Shown: positions 1 to 12,991 of the stretch, one piece after another
How the letters are laid out: the number at the start of each line of letters is the position of its first letter
Numbering within the stretch: position 1 is the first letter of the stretch
Assembly: GCA_944989445.1 (NCBI GenBank)
Contig: CALYLW010001088.1
Location: 94,501 to 158,500, forward strand
Source: Ampullaceana balthica
Taxonomy: Eukaryota > Mollusca > Gastropoda > Lymnaeidae
Reading direction: 5' to 3'
Length of the DNA: 64,000 bases
Translations under genes and position numbers: made by a program
The notes under the pieces: generated by a model
Seen by the model: only the letters and a program-made list of their open reading frames with translations
Told to the model about the DNA's origin: nothing
Databases searched by the model: none

Positions 1-644
1 AATTCTCCAATGGCATAAATTACAAATACTAGATTTCAATGAAAAAATAATATACCGGGTATGTCTACGCAATTGGTAAAATCATTATGTTTGTGTAGGG
101 GCTTAATATATCTCTGTTAGATTTAAGTTAAAATGCACTATCTCATTTTTTCAAATAAATATATCATGAAACATTGACAGTGTCAATATACACTACAGTT
201 TATTCTTATTTTATGACTGCAAAGTTTGACTTTATGAACCATCTGGACATTTTGAAGAAGTTCTGGTGTCTAAATGTGTCAAAATTCAGGGGTATATTTT
301 TATGACTCTTAATTTAATGCTTTGAAACAAAGTTTATTTTTTATGCATGTCTATTATTTTTAAATTACTGCATTCTTCTTCAATATTTAAATTCCTCTAT
401 TTTGCTACTTCATATCCACCAATTTTTTGCAAACAAATTTGTCAAAATCTTAGAAATTAACTTGATTTTACATTTTAATGGTCTCTTTCAAATCAAAAAT
501 TGATTTTGATAATAAATTTTATTACAACATATAATTCATGTGTGCATAAAATAAATGCATACATTTTAGTCTGTGAACATATATTTGCTGAAAGAATACA
601 ACATTGCCTGTACAGACTAGGTTCAGTTTAAACACAGAAGATTT
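1..644 (-). other. 3' UTR and downstream flank of the LRR gene
   Basis: This stretch follows the TAA stop of the LRR gene on the minus strand. It is very AT-rich and I see no other coding signal. A possible poly(A) signal in the minus orientation (TTTATT on the plus strand) lies near 514-519, which would give a 3' UTR of about 130 nt. The true cleavage site cannot be told from sequence. Confidence 0.4.
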
Positions 645-3600
645 TTATAGATCTGAATACTTTTCTTTCTCCTTAATTAGTTCCTTAAATGCATTTCTCA
701 AGACCTGAAACAAAAAATTGCATTTATTGATTCTGATAAATTAAAATAAATTTACTTTTTCCTTAGCTAAATTTAAGTATAAAAGAACTTAATGATTGGA
801 TTAAATTTTTATTTCAAGTCAACAGAGAAATTGTAAAAGTATAAATAAATTATTTTTTTTTAATGATTGCCCTTACTCTTACTATTAAAAAATCACCATT
901 TTTAATGTTTCCCAATTATTATAATGTAAAATTCTTCCTTAAGTAAAATATTTACCTCATCCGTCTCTTTGATGCCACTGTAATCTGATTTTGGGTCTTT
1001 TCTTCTATGTCTCTGCTGATCCTGAATATAAAATGAAAAAATGGCAACAGCATTTATCAAAATACTGCTACATTTTTGTGTCTTTTACCAAACACCCTCA
1101 ATCACAGTTGACATACGTTCGATGAAGTTGTTCACAACCTATTAAGATGATGGTGTCTATAGTACTCTCTCTAAACAACAAGAACAAATTAAAATACCTC
1201 ACATGTAATGAATACTTAATTGAGTTCAAAACTTTATTTATCTATCAGTTACTTCTAGTTCTCAAACAGGCACAGTACTGAACTTGTAAAGAGACACCAT
1301 TTGCAATCATTTCATAAAATGTTAAAATTGATCTATAGATCTTATAGATAATGATTACATACCTGAAAAATGTAAGGGTACTGAGAACTTAGACTATTAA
1401 AAGATGCACCAATGGGATCTCGGCCCACAGTGGACAGCTCAACATCTCCAAGAGTAGACAAGAACCTGACATTTGTTATGACAAAGAAAAACAAATTAAC
1501 TGAACAAGGAACTCTCCTTTCTCATCAACTGACAAATTCAGTATAATTGTCAACTAGAAAGATGCTCCTAATGAATTATAGATTTAAAATCATGCATGAA
1601 CTTATTTGTACCTTGGTCTCCTAATGGTGTTTGATTAGTGTATCTAATTTATAAGGAAGAACAAGTATTAATTAATAATAGAACTTCAAAGTGCTAAATC
1701 AATTTTTTTAATGAACTGCATGGTTTGGCATCTATTAACCTCCTATTTGATCTAACAAATTAGATTGTAAAATATTCTGAAAAATATTTCTTTTAAACAC
1801 TGTTTGACGTGAGGTAAAATTAAATTAATGAAATTGAACAAATGACCGATTAAAAATTACAGCTAACCTCAAACAAGCATCCAAATCAGATTTCATTTTC
1901 ATTTCAAAATCACTGTACTCCTGCTGTATTGACCTGTAACATAAAACTTTTAAGACCATGTAGATGAACAATTAAGGGTCCATTTGGGCTTATATGAAAA
2001 TAAAAGTATTATGGGGAGGCAGCTTCATATAGTGTATCAATTACTTATCATTTAAAACATAATACTAAAATTGACTTACAATATTCTTCTGCTTAAGAAA
2101 CTGACATTTTCTTCCATTCTTTGTTTGGCCACTCTAATCCTATCCTCAAATGCCTGTTTGGCTGCATCTTGCAAAGTGTACAAGTTGTTTGCATGTCTTT
2201 TGTGATCCTCCTACAACATTATAGGTTACATTGGTCAGAGATCGAAAAGACAGCAAAGTTACCTCCCTCTAAATGTGACTTAAATGGGTGGAATTCATGT
2301 TTTAACTATATCATTATGCAATATGTCAATGTCATCTAACTAAGGGAATCATGTTAATTACATCTTACTAAGGGCATCATGTTAATTTTATCTTACTTTT
2401 GGCACCATAAACGTTTCAAATTTAGGTGTATGATTATTTTTAATTTCAAAACAAATATTTATAAATGAATTTATTGGAAGAAGGCTTAGCACGAATATTT
2501 GAATGATAGAATAATATATCAACCTTTGTTACAATTTACAGAAGCTTTTCATATTTTATCCCTTGTCTGTAAGCTGTTCATTTTAGTTTATCGAAAAAAA
2601 TTATGAATTTGTGTCTATTTGGGAACATTTTGCACTATATTTAACGAACTATAAGAATTATAATGGAAAGAAAGTAAATTAAAACATGTACATACCAGAA
2701 CAGTAGGCATGGGCTTAACAGAAATATTGTCCAAGGTCACAATGTTTTTGGCTTCTCTCAGTATATCTGACTGGTAGGTGTGTTCTTTCTCCACAGGATT
2801 GCCCTAAGATAATACAAAAATATTATAATAATGAAGTACAGGGAGTCCTCGGGTTTTGATGGTCCCGACTTACGCTGTTTCGTGGTTACAAACACGCCCC
2901 CATACAAATATAAAAAATAATATTACATGTCATTCCATCTCTTTTTATATTAATATCTACTTTGATTCATGTGGTAAGGAATTGTTTTCTCTTCTTTAAA
3001 TACTTTTTTTATGTCACTAACTGTTAACTTTTTATAGCACTGTGCGTACAGTACTTAACAGTATATATATACATATATATTAATGTTCCTACTTACACTG
3101 AAATTAGGGTTAAGATGTTTCTTAAGAATGGACCAACGTTGTAACCCGAGGACCCCTGTATTCCCATTATTTCTTTCATTTTTAAATTTCACAGAGTAAA
3201 AATTTCAGGCAATAATAATATGTTGTATCAAAATACAGTTCATAAGCAGCCTTTGAGCGAATAGAGAATTTACAATTTAAGAAGCACAACACTAATAAAC
3301 TAGATGAACATTTCATTTTTACAACAAACAAATTATTTAAATTAAAAGTGTTACATTACAGTAAGATTGAGCGACTGAAGACTCCTATGTTCAGAAACTA
3401 GTCTTAAGAGACTGTCCACAGACTGTATCTGGTTGTTGGCTGCACTTATGACTCGTATTCTTAGACAACTGATTAGGGGAATCAAATCTTTCTGAAATAC
3501 ATAAAAAATGTGTAATATGATCTGGTGCAAGTTAGAACTTTAATTGCACTTTCTTTTGAACATAAAAAATTCAATTCCATGTTTTAAATCAACATAAAAT

Positions 3601-6600
3601 TAAAAGCACACAGCATAATTTTTTTTTAAAGTAAATGTAGCATTAAATTGTTTGAAATAGCATATTGTTAATAATTATTTGAAATCTTCATTCTTAAAAA
3701 ACATGAAAATAACTCATTCATTAAATATATTTTATTTTATCAAGACAACAAGCATAGCATGTTACTTTTAAAATTTAGCTGCATATAAAATTGATATATT
3801 GAAAAAATGTTGCTTTATTTTATATATGTATATAGAGACAGAAAGAGAGAGCTTAAATTTAGTTTAGTCAAAACTACTATTTAAGTTTTCCAACCTCTCA
3901 AAGAAGAAATGTCAGTCCAACATACCAATTCATTGTTATCAACCAGAAGTTCCTCAAGTTTTGGGAATGAGGTCATGCCTTCCAAACTTTTTAGCTGCAT
4001 CAATAACAACAAAAGCGAAGTTTGAAAAATGCTTATTTAAGATGTTGTTTTTTTCAGAATTGTTTTGTTTTTAAATTATGTCTTTTAAAAAAATTGAAAC
4101 TAACAACACCGTAATGCTTAAGCTGTACTTTAAGGTATAGGGATTTAAATAAAAAATCTTTACTTTTTATAAAGGTACGGTACATTTGATTTAAACCTCA
4201 TTAAAAGATTAAAGTCATTTTTAGAATAGGGGTGGGTAAACTTTTTGTACTATCAGGCAGATTCAGGGGGTTATTAAGGCACACTAAGTCAGAAGAAATC
4301 AAGTGCCCAAGGAAATGCTGTCCATTACAAAAATGTATCCATCAATGAAACATATGTTTTTAACATACATGTTTTTAAAGGCAATTTCATATCAGGTTCT
4401 AATTATCAGTTCATCAACTTAATGCCATAAAATAGATAAAGAAAAATTCATCAGTACATATAGGGTTAAAGACTGAATATTAAAGATCACTATTCCAGCA
4501 AATGATAATTGGGTATTTATTCTTCTCTTTTAGGTATAGTAATTTGGATTAATGTAGGGAAATTCAATGGTGATTTTATGTCCATGAAATAAAAATGTGA
4601 AGTGTACTAATCAAGGAATGTCAAATGCTTCCATTCTACCTGGCACAACACACACGTACATGCACACAACACATGGTGAGAGGTGAAATCAACTCAGACC
4701 ATTTTAAAATACAACATTTTCTGCTCCTTGTGGATGGCTTTTCTGTTTCATACAAGCAACTTACATGGTTCTAAAATAAACATGGGGTGCAACTTGAGTT
4801 GGGAGAAGTCTTAATGAAAGGGAGGAAACGATTGACATATTTCACTGGCCTAGATGTATTATAAAAAACTAGAATACCAGGTAGGTGTATCAAACCTAAA
4901 GGCAAGGCTTTCAGACCTCTGTTTTATAATAACAATCCTTTTTGAATACCTTTTGTGTGATAAATGAAAGAACTACACAATTTCAACAACCCAATGGTAA
5001 CAGCTAAACTGAAAATTGTATTAAAATGATTAAAAGCTTTCTTATGGGGGTATAAATACCCTATTTATAACTGAATCTGATACAGCAGCATGCATTAAGT
5101 CTCTAGGGGAATATGATTTCATTTAACATTTCCAGTATTTAATAACTGACCTTATTGTAGCTGAGGTTTAATACAAGTAAGTTGATTAGACTAGGAATGC
5201 CTGATATGTCCTCAATGTGATTGTTACTTAGATTAAGTTCTCTCAATGATTGAGAATTCAGTAATCCATCCACCCGCTTAATCATGTTGTGTGAGAGGTT
5301 TAGCGTATACAGATGATGCAGGACTTCAATACCTTGGAAGCTAGAAAATTTTAAAAAACAAAAAAAGTGTTTGACTTTACCTTACCACCTAAAAATTATG
5401 TCAAACCACTTCAACTTGTATCTTCAGATTAAGAACTACTGTAATTCTTATTTTTGTTTTATTGGAATTTAATGCACTTTTTGTTTTGTTTCTTCAGTTG
5501 CCTCTGACTTAACTGCTATCTTTAGGCCTACAGTGGAAGAATATTGTAAAGCCAAAGAAAAATGCCAGAAGTCTTCTTAATTCCTGTTATTTGATCAAGT
5601 TGTGTGTCCTGTCCAAGAATAGCTGCCTTTGATGTTAAATGAGTCAATTACACGTGGATAATTTATCCTTTGATATGAAAGGCAAAGTCTGAACCTAAAA
5701 TCTGTGTTCTCTTGATTAAGACATAGGCAAAGTTACAATCGTGTCATGGAAAACTTTCAATGTTTATAATAATTGTCTTAAATTATTGTATAATCTTTGG
5801 TGTTAGTCAATAATTAATACCCTATCAATAAGTGATTTTATAACAGGCCAAGTGTTAATATATCTTATTTAAATTAACAGGTCAAGTGTTAATATCTTAT
5901 TTAAATTAACAGGTCAAGTGTTAATATCTTATTTAAATTAACAGGTCAAGTGTTAATATCTTATTTAAATTAACAGGTCAAGTGTTAATATCTTATTTAA
6001 ATTAAACTTACTGTTTAAGCTGGTTTAGTGAGGCGTCGAGACTTCTTAAATTTCTGAATGGCGACAGGGCATCATGTGACAGAAAAGTTAGTTCATTTAA
6101 AGAAACATCAAATTTTATAATCTTTGATGGCATCTCTAGAACAGATGCAACACGTGGTACAGGAACTCTGCAATTTTTTTTAAAAATTATAAGTCAAAAC
6201 ATAAATTTTATATTTCGTCAAATATTTAGTCGCAATTAAGCTTTTTGTGCAAAACTAAGATTTCAATAAAATGTTAAACTTTTCTCATTATAAGTATTTA
6301 AGCCATAGTAATGAATACAATAAACAAGTGAAAAAACACTTGTCTTGGCTAATTTTTTAACTTAAACTTATAATTTATTTGTGTTAAGACTGGATAAGTT
6401 AAACCTGTAATACCTACTTTCAATTACAGATAATGAGTCATAAAACATGCAACAACTTAAATCAAATTGTTAATTACAGCTAGTACATGTAATTCATAAT
6501 TTTTGTGAGGTAACAGTAAGATATGAATTATTTTCTTTTTTGTTCTTACTTTTCCTTTCCCCAATCAAAATAATAGTTCAGTGATTTCAACTGACACATT

Positions 6601-6719
6601 TTTAAGTCAAGTTGGTAGTAAACACTGTAGGTCACTAAACCCCATTCTTCTGGTATCAAGGTTCCAGGAAATTGAGTGACGTGATGTTCAACAAAAGTTG
6701 AAGTTAGCATATTGCTCAT
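645..6719 (-). CDS. Leucine-rich-repeat protein with charged helical tail (11 coding exons)
   Basis: Coding exons in gene order are 6719-6550, 6167-6012, 5340-5151, 3994-3926, 3491-3360, 2803-2696, 2210-2080, 1933-1868, 1465-1363, 1021-956 and 704-645. All join in phase with GT/AG borders to give 416 residues ending at TAA. Residues 1-75 precede the repeats. About six LRRs of the short SDS22 type occupy roughly 75-260, with units such as LYTLNLSHNMI, LRELNLSNNHI and LLVLNLSYNK, and an LRR cap-like NPVEKE segment. The rest (about 260-416) is charged and helical, possibly coiled coil. The ATG at 6719 was chosen because the likely upstream exon ends with an in-frame TAG. No signal peptide or membrane segment is visible, so it is probably an intracellular scaffold or adaptor. 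Proteins of this build are often centrosomal or ciliary, but I do not recognise the orthologue and assign no function. Confidence 0.8.
2839..3158. mobile_element. mariner/Tc1-type MITE in an LRR-gene intron
   Basis: A 320-bp element flanked by TA on both sides. The left end CAGGGAGTCCTCGGGTT matches the reverse complement of the right end (CAGGGGTCCTCGGGTTAC) with one indel. TIR plus TA duplication is the Tc1/mariner signature. There is no transposase, so it is non-autonomous. A related fragment sits at 39730-39860. Confidence 0.75.
5842..6003. repeat. 32-bp minisatellite, five copies, next to an LRR exon
   Basis: Five head-to-tail copies of a unit that begins AACAGGTCAAGTGTTAATAT. The first unit is 34 bp and the others 32 bp and nearly identical. 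The array lies in the intron directly beside the donor site of exon 6167-6012. Confidence 0.9.
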
Positions 6720-7852
6720 TCTAACTATTCTTATAAAGTACTGTGGCTCTCTGTTGATTTGCCTGAAAATATGTAGCTTTGTATTATACATAGATTTATT
6801 AAGTTCATATTTACTATATTTCACAAAATAACTTACACAAAATCAAACAAAAAACATTTTTTAAAAATGTCTAGTATCATTTAGGGTAATTCACGAATTT
6901 TTTTAAAAACAACAACAAAAGTTCATAGATCAAAAAGTGTTTCATCGGCATATATTATATTGCCATTGATAAAAATTTGTTGGAATATAAAAAAACAAAA
7001 TTTATCTAAAAGTATAAAAACTAACATAGAGAAGACCCTCTCCAGTCAATGCTAATATACTTGAATTAATAGACTACACCTTTCACTGCAGCACTAACAT
7101 AAAAACTGTCATGTTTTCTTGTATTGAATGAAAAGAGTAGGGTGGCAGTTAACTTTAACTATGGTTTGACACAACACTATTCAAAAGGCTTAAGCTTAGG
7201 AGTTGGATTTATGAATGAGGGATTTGTGAAGTGAAGCATGAATGAATAAGGACAGGGTCAGAGTGCAAGACGATAATAAATTATGTAAATTCTGTTACAA
7301 ATCCCCATGAACATAAAAATATTATCACTGTTAAAGCTAAAGCCGGCACTTAAGACTGTAACAACAACACAATTTAAAAGAAAACCAATCTATAAATTAA
7401 TTTGACATTTTTAAAGTTTATGTTTAATTTTAGTTTGTATTTCCAGTAAATAATAGTAAAAAAAGCTAACTTTCAATAAATGTACATAAGATTAACTTCT
7501 ACCTACCATATAAATATTATTTAATTGTAAAGGTCTTATTAATTTTGTAGAGTATGACCTACTTCATTTATTTTTTAATATAAGGAAATAATGCAATAGA
7601 ATTTGTATAAGAATTTAATACCAATTCTATTTAAATAAATTGTTAACTTAATTTGGTTTTTTTTTAATGCTACTTTACTAGTGAAAATATCACTTATTTA
7701 ATAATAATAATATCAGTATTTTTAATGTTTAGCTTATTTATGAGGATGACTAAGTTATGTGATTTGTAATTTGTGGTAAAAGACTAAGTCACTAAGTGCC
7801 TTACCTTATGCCTTATTTTAATTATTTAAAATCTATGTTATATTTCACTTAC

Positions 7853-7930
7853 CTGGTTAAAATCTAAGAGCAACCAACAAAATTTAAACAAAACTTTTAT
7901 TCTAACACTTAGCACTATTAACAGCACTCA
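7853..7930 (-). other. Possible non-coding first exon of the LRR gene
   Basis: On the minus strand a strong donor (CCAG|GTAAGTG, exon edge at 7853) lies upstream of the acceptor at 6762. Read into the phase of the first coding exon, this exon has an in-frame TAG just before the junction, so it would be 5' UTR. Its 5' edge and the promoter are not resolved. Confidence 0.35.
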
Positions 7931-8820
7931 CTAAACTTGTACTTCGAAATTGTCTAAATTTAAATTAAATTGTAATTTTTTTACAGTTTTTACAGGTCCA
8001 GTTTATAGTTTCATAGATGCTTCGTCACTATAGATTAGAATTTGAAATATGAACGAATAAATATTGCCTACTAACTATTAGTATTAGTCTCAGTCTCAAC
8101 AGTGATCCAGGTCCAGTCTCCTAAACAGAAACTCAAAATGTGATGTGATATAGATACGCTGGATCACCTAGCTTTAAGTCTTCACACATGACATGATAAA
8201 CTATTTTTAGTCATTTTAGTTTTAGATCTAGAATTATTAAGCCTTGGATTGAGTCTAAATTTGTGTTACATTTTTTAATCATTTTAATTTTATTTTTTTG
8301 TTACAGAAAAACTCAAATTCAAATTACAACTCACAATTGTCTGAATTGTACTCAAACTCAATTGACTCAAAATAAAATCTGGATGTAATAAGGCATTTAA
8401 TAAACTTAACCAACAGCTGTAACTAAAATGTGGAGAAATAACATTGTCCGTAGAGCAAATGCGTAGATCTAAGGAAAATTAAGCCCTAGCTTTATATTAA
8501 TTAGGTTAATAGTTCTATTATTGAAATATTGATCACAACATTGGCGTCCCAAGTAACGCTTTACTTATCTACACTTTTAAGATAAAGAGTATTACGTTTC
8601 TTAGTTTCACTTCGAATAATTATATTGTAATTAATGGCGCCGCAAAATGGGCACATCTAATTTAGCTACTAAATTAGAAAATAAATTTCATCTTCACATG
8701 ATCCCCTCTTATTGCTGCATTTTAGGTTTAAGGTAAACTAAAAATTAATACTCTACTCATTGCCAGTATTAGTATTATTTTTTAAAAAATTAAATTAAAT
8801 TAAGCTTGGCGAGAAAATCG
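7931..8820. other. AT-rich intergenic stretch, nothing recognised
   Basis: This lies between the presumed LRR-gene 5' exon and the first LINE fragment. I see no ORF of note, no TIR and no tandem repeat. The LRR-gene promoter probably lies here, but no TATA box stands out. Confidence 0.4.
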
Positions 8821-9068
8821 TATCTTATCTCATCTGTTTCAGACGCTCCTTCTATACAGAAGATTATTGCGTCTTACGACGCTTATCTATGGTTTGTGTC
8901 TAGTCCTGCATTCTTAATAGAGTTTTAAATGTTGATAAAGTGTTGGTTTTCCTGGTTTCTTCAGGCAACCCATTCCACGCCCGAATTCCGGGTGGGAAGA
9001 ACGAGAATTTGTATGTGTTTGTTCTTGCATACGGAATAAGAAAGGTGTTTTTATCCTTAGAATTAACA
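8821..9068 (-). mobile_element. LINE 3'-end fragment (copy 1)
   Basis: Reverse-complement match to the LINE end at 17812-18346. It has the GATAA-type tail, the GGAGCGTCTG block and the coding stretch for the motif PEFGRGMGCL, which corresponds to the region after YARTNTYKFSFFP in the better copy. It is 5'-truncated, as usual for LINEs, and decayed. Confidence 0.75.
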
Positions 9069-9360
9069 AGCGGAGATCCCCAATACTGAAGCGCGGAGGA
9101 AGAGCTGATCGTGAAACAATCCCAAAATTGATCAATGAATAATCATAATATATAGTATTAATATTATATTTTAAATTAGCATCACACGGGATATAGATAA
9201 TTAGGAAAATGGCCATGAGTATTGCTCATTGAGAGTCATTGGACCCCTCCCCAGTAAATCTTATTAGCACGTTTGACCTAAGTTCTTAGCATATTATCTG
9301 TGAGTATTAGAAAATAATATGTCCTAACAGACATCCTTCTACTTTAATACTACATTACAT

Positions 9361-9692
9361 GTATACAGAAAATCATTGCGTCCTAAGCTTATCAATGGTT
9401 TAGGTCTAGTCTTTCATTTTTATTGGAGTTTTGAATGTTGATACATAGTTGGTTTTCCTGATTTGTTCACGTAGCCGTCGTAGCCCATACCACGACTTAA
9501 TGCCAGACGGGGAATACCGTGTATTTATGTCTGCTGGTGTTTCTAGGTTTATTAATTTAACTAATGGAGTTAATCATGTCACTTGTAAATATTCACTAGT
9601 AATGAACATTGAAGCTCTTTTTTTTTAATTGTTATAATTTATCTATGTTTCCTGTGGTAGATGGGTCCCATACAGAAGATGCATATTTTAAT
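9361..9692 (-). mobile_element. LINE 3'-end fragment (copy 2)
   Basis: A second, more diverged minus-strand copy. It includes the tail block (TATACAGAAAATCATTGCGTCC) only in degraded form and reaches back to the WDP coding motif (ATGGGTCCCATACAGAAGAT on the plus strand). Internal deletions are evident relative to the copy at 17812-18346. Confidence 0.6.
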
Positions 9693-10660
9693 ATGGGCAA
9701 GTAGCCTATAAGTTTTATGATCTTATTACATTATTAAAAATGTTTCTTTTTATAATGTCTTAAGTTTGTTTGTATTTTAATTATTTCTTTAAGGGGCTTC
9801 CATGACAAATTTTTTTTAAACGTATTAGTCTTATTATTACTTCCTAAGTACTTTGTATCTTTAGTTTGAATTACTTGTTGTCCCTACATAAAATTTAAAA
9901 TTAAATTTAAAAATTTTTTTTACTCATTAACAGTTGACATTTTAGTGGAATACTCCAGTTAGTTTCTCATTTGTGTAATTCATCTAAGTTTTTTTTAAAG
10001 ATTTCGATATCTTTTTCTGACTCAATTGTTCTATGGTCTATAGATTATAAAATAATCAATTAATAAACAATTATATTTTTTTCTGTTGGGATTCTTTTGG
10101 GTAAATCATTTATATAACTTAAGAAGGGTATTGGGCTTAGAACCAGGTTATTTTGAACTTTTTTTAATAAAAATTTTTAATTTAATTTTTTAATTTTCAT
10201 AATGGTCATAGCTACATCAGAGAAAAGTGATTTTTATAACAATAAATAATTAATTCAACCTGAAATTATTATAAATAGGAGCTTGCCTTATACCTTTCTT
10301 TGATGAAAACTGTGTTACTGTTATATTTTTTAGGTGCTAAATCGCTTAACTTCATTACTGATGTGCTTTTCTTTCCTTAACAGATTTCTGGGATCGTTTG
10401 TTCAACTTTGTAACTGTCCATAGAACCCCCATCCCTATTAAAGACATTCATCACCCCTGGGGAAAGAGCAGAAAATTATTTTTTAATGGAATTCAATGTT
10501 ATTGCTTTTAATAAAGAAAATGAAACATTACTTTTTTGTTTTGTTGTTGTTGTTTTTTTAAACTACGTCATGTATATTTTTTTTATTAACTCTTGTAATA
10601 TCTATTTCTTATACAATGTAGTAAGAATAGTCGTTTTTAATATTACTGGAGATTGGAGTA
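9693..10660. other. AT-rich intergenic stretch without recognisable features
   Basis: Low-complexity A/T runs with scattered short ORFs that have no coding character. No TIR, tRNA or conserved motif was seen. Confidence 0.4.
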
Positions 10661-10661
10661 G

Positions 10662-11021
10662 CAGTGGCGTAGAGAGGAATACAACGCCCAGATAGACTTA
10701 GGGATAAAAAAAACAAACACTTTTCTTATTCAGTGTGCAAGAACAAACAAATAGAAAGCCTCGTTCTTCCCATCTGGAATTCAGGCGTGGAATGGGTTGT
10801 CTATTCAAACCCGGAAAACCAACACTTTATCAACATTTAAAACTCTCAGAAAAATTCAAGATTAGACATAAACCACTAATAAGCGTATGTATCAAATAAT
10901 CTTCTGTACAGAAGTAGCGTCTGTAAAAGATAAGATACGGGTAATATTATTAATTGAACGGGGGTGGGGCGCCAGAGTCATAATTTGTCCACGGGTGCAA
11001 AATATCTTAGTTACGCCTCTG
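10662..11021. mobile_element. Probable hAT MITE interrupted by a LINE fragment
   Basis: The left end starts CAGTGGCGTAGAGAGG and the right end reads, in reverse complement, CAGAGGCGTAACTAAG. These resemble the termini of the hAT elements at 50329-53973 and 37823-40453. A clean 8-bp duplication is not visible (flanks TGGAGTAG and AGTAGTAA share only AGTAG, offset). The interior is largely the LINE fragment at 10695-10938. Confidence 0.5.
10695..10938 (+). mobile_element. LINE 3'-end fragment (copy 3), nested
   Basis: Plus-strand copy of the LINE 3' region, from the FLIPYARTN-equivalent coding block through GTAGCGTCTGTAAAAGATAA to a short tail. It lies inside the hAT-like element at 10662-11021, so it inserted later. 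Confidence 0.7.
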
Positions 11022-11275
11022 AGTAGTAAGCATTCAGTTCCGGTTTGCAAAACGAAAGAAGTCATTTCGATCCTCCTTATGTATAGATTTGACTCTAAAG
11101 TGCTTTCTGTATAGTTATTCATTTTCTTGAATGGTGAACACAGTTATCAAGTACCCCCCCCCCTTTTCCCCGTCCCAATGCGTTTCAATTTTAGATACTA
11201 CCGCTGAATTTGAATACGATTTGAAAACTTATTTTCCATTCATGACAAGAATTTTGTGACCACGATATTCGCAGG

Positions 11276-11574
11276 TTTAATGTTTATCCTACGTATGATT
11301 TATGTTTTAATGTTTATCCTACGCATGATTTATGGTTTAATGTTTATCCTACGTATGATTTATGGTTTAATGTTTATCCTACGTATGATTTATGTTTTAA
11401 TGTTTATCCTACGTATGATTTATGGTTTAATGTTTATCCTACGTATGATTAATGGTTTAATGTTTATCCTACGTATGGTTTAATGTTTATCCTACGTATG
11501 ATTTATGGTTTAATGTTTATCCTACGTATGATTTTAAGTTTAATTTTTATCCTAAGTATGATTTATGGTTTAAT
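11276..11574. repeat. 30-bp minisatellite, about ten copies
   Basis: Tandem copies of a 30-bp unit containing TTTAATGTTTATCCTACGTA, with occasional shortened or substituted units toward the right end. Because 30 is a multiple of three the array stays open in frame and yields a spurious repetitive ORF. There is no evidence that it is coding. Confidence 0.9.
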
Positions 11575-12420
11575 CAGAAAGAATAAGACAAAAAGAGTAT
11601 TATGAATATAAAAAAGCAAACATCATTTTTAAAGAAAAAGCATTTTATTTAGACATGCTTACTTCATAAAATGAGCCACACAAAAATTCATACAATAATA
11701 TTCACAAAATGTATAACCAACACTGACTTGTTCTGACCGTGACTTACATCTTACATTTTACAAGTTTAAAAAAAAATCCTGATGCCAAGTAAATGTAAAT
11801 AACTTCTAAATATTTGCTATCTTCGCCACATTGGGATGGGCTCGATGTAATACATAAAGTGCTTTTCTAGTCAACATTCTTGTATCACTACGCATGTTGA
11901 ATAAGATAAAACAGAAATAACTGTGCCGCAAGTCAGACATTTGTATTGTACAGTGTTCAAGTAACTTTAAAATTTAGCCCATCAATGGTGTTATCAATGG
12001 TACTATATCCCTGCATCAATAACCTGTGAATAAGTGTTGTGAGATGCATAAATCTGAAACGTAGTGCTTGGGATTGGTCGAGGAGGAGTTTGTCAACATT
12101 AAAAGTTCGCGTTTAGTCTATGAGTCAGCTGATAATAATCTTGTGTATCGAGGTCGTTCATTCTAACAAATTAAGTTGTTTTTTTTCATTTAAATATATA
12201 TTTTTTTTAAACTAATAGTTTATTTCAGTCCAGAAAATACCTAACACGTAATACTGCTAATAGCCATGCACAATTGTCGGAGTTAACGGACTGTCGTAGT
12301 GGACGCTTGTCAATTCTTTTGTTACTTCAGGAAAGACATGATTTGACTAATGTTTCTTCTTCTTCTTCTATTTATCAAAGGCCATGAGGCTCTGTAAATA
12401 CGTCCGTGAAAATAGTACAT
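11575..12420. other. Intergenic stretch, nothing recognised
   Basis: AT-rich DNA with homopolymer runs. No supported gene, TIR or tandem array. Confidence 0.4.
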
Positions 12421-12422
12421 AA

Positions 12423-12991
12423 CGTATATACTCGTTCTATAGCCCGTTCGCTCATAAGCCGACCCCCCCCCCTTTTTTTTGGAAGAGACTAGTATTAAAA
12501 GTGTGTAACCCGCTCGTAAGCCGACTACAATTTACTACAAAAAATATTAGGACATCTTAAACTTAAACAAAATGGTACACATTTTTTTTTAACTACAAGC
12601 TAAATCGGTCAAAATTTGTAAAACAATTTTTTTAAACATTCACAAAAATAAATAAAACGAATAAATGAGATAAGAGCAGATGTTTAATAATATTTTATAG
12701 CTTCTGGTAGAGCAGTCGAATCTTGTAGAATGTAGACAAACCCTTGATGATATATTATAGCTTCTGGTAGAGCAGTCGAATCTTGTAGAATGTAGACAAG
12801 GACCTTGATGATATATTATAGCTTCTGGTAGAGCAGTCGAATCTTGTAGAATGTAGACAAACCCTTGATGATCAACAATAACAACACCGATATTCAATGT
12901 ATATGTAGAAATCACATATGACCCGCTCGTAAGCCGACAAACCGTATCCACTATAATTTTTTTTAAGTCGGCTTTAGAACGAGTATATACG
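12423..12991. mobile_element. MITE with ~20-bp TIRs, superfamily unknown
   Basis: The left end CGTATATACTCGTTCTATAG is mirrored at the right end by the reverse complement of CTTTAGAACGAGTATATACG. Subterminal blocks around GCTCGTAAGCCGAC recur near both ends. There is no transposase. Possible flanking TAA is suggestive but not clear enough to name a superfamily. Confidence 0.6.
12697..12880. repeat. 60-bp tandem repeat, three copies, inside the MITE
   Basis: Three copies of a 60-61 bp unit beginning ATAGCTTCTGGTAGAGCAGT. The second carries a one-base insertion. The array sits inside the TIR element at 12423-12991, so it is either part of that family's body or a later local expansion. Confidence 0.9.

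Noticed and set aside
4225..4330. hAT end starting near AGGGGTGGGTAAACTTTTTG
   Set aside because: It looks like a hAT terminus, but I found no partner end or 8-bp duplication within a few kb, so I did not list it as an element.
11256..11483. 75-codon ORF made of repeated MFILRMIYGL units
   Set aside because: It is only the 30-bp minisatellite read in one frame; the array continues past the stop with frame breaks and has no coding context.
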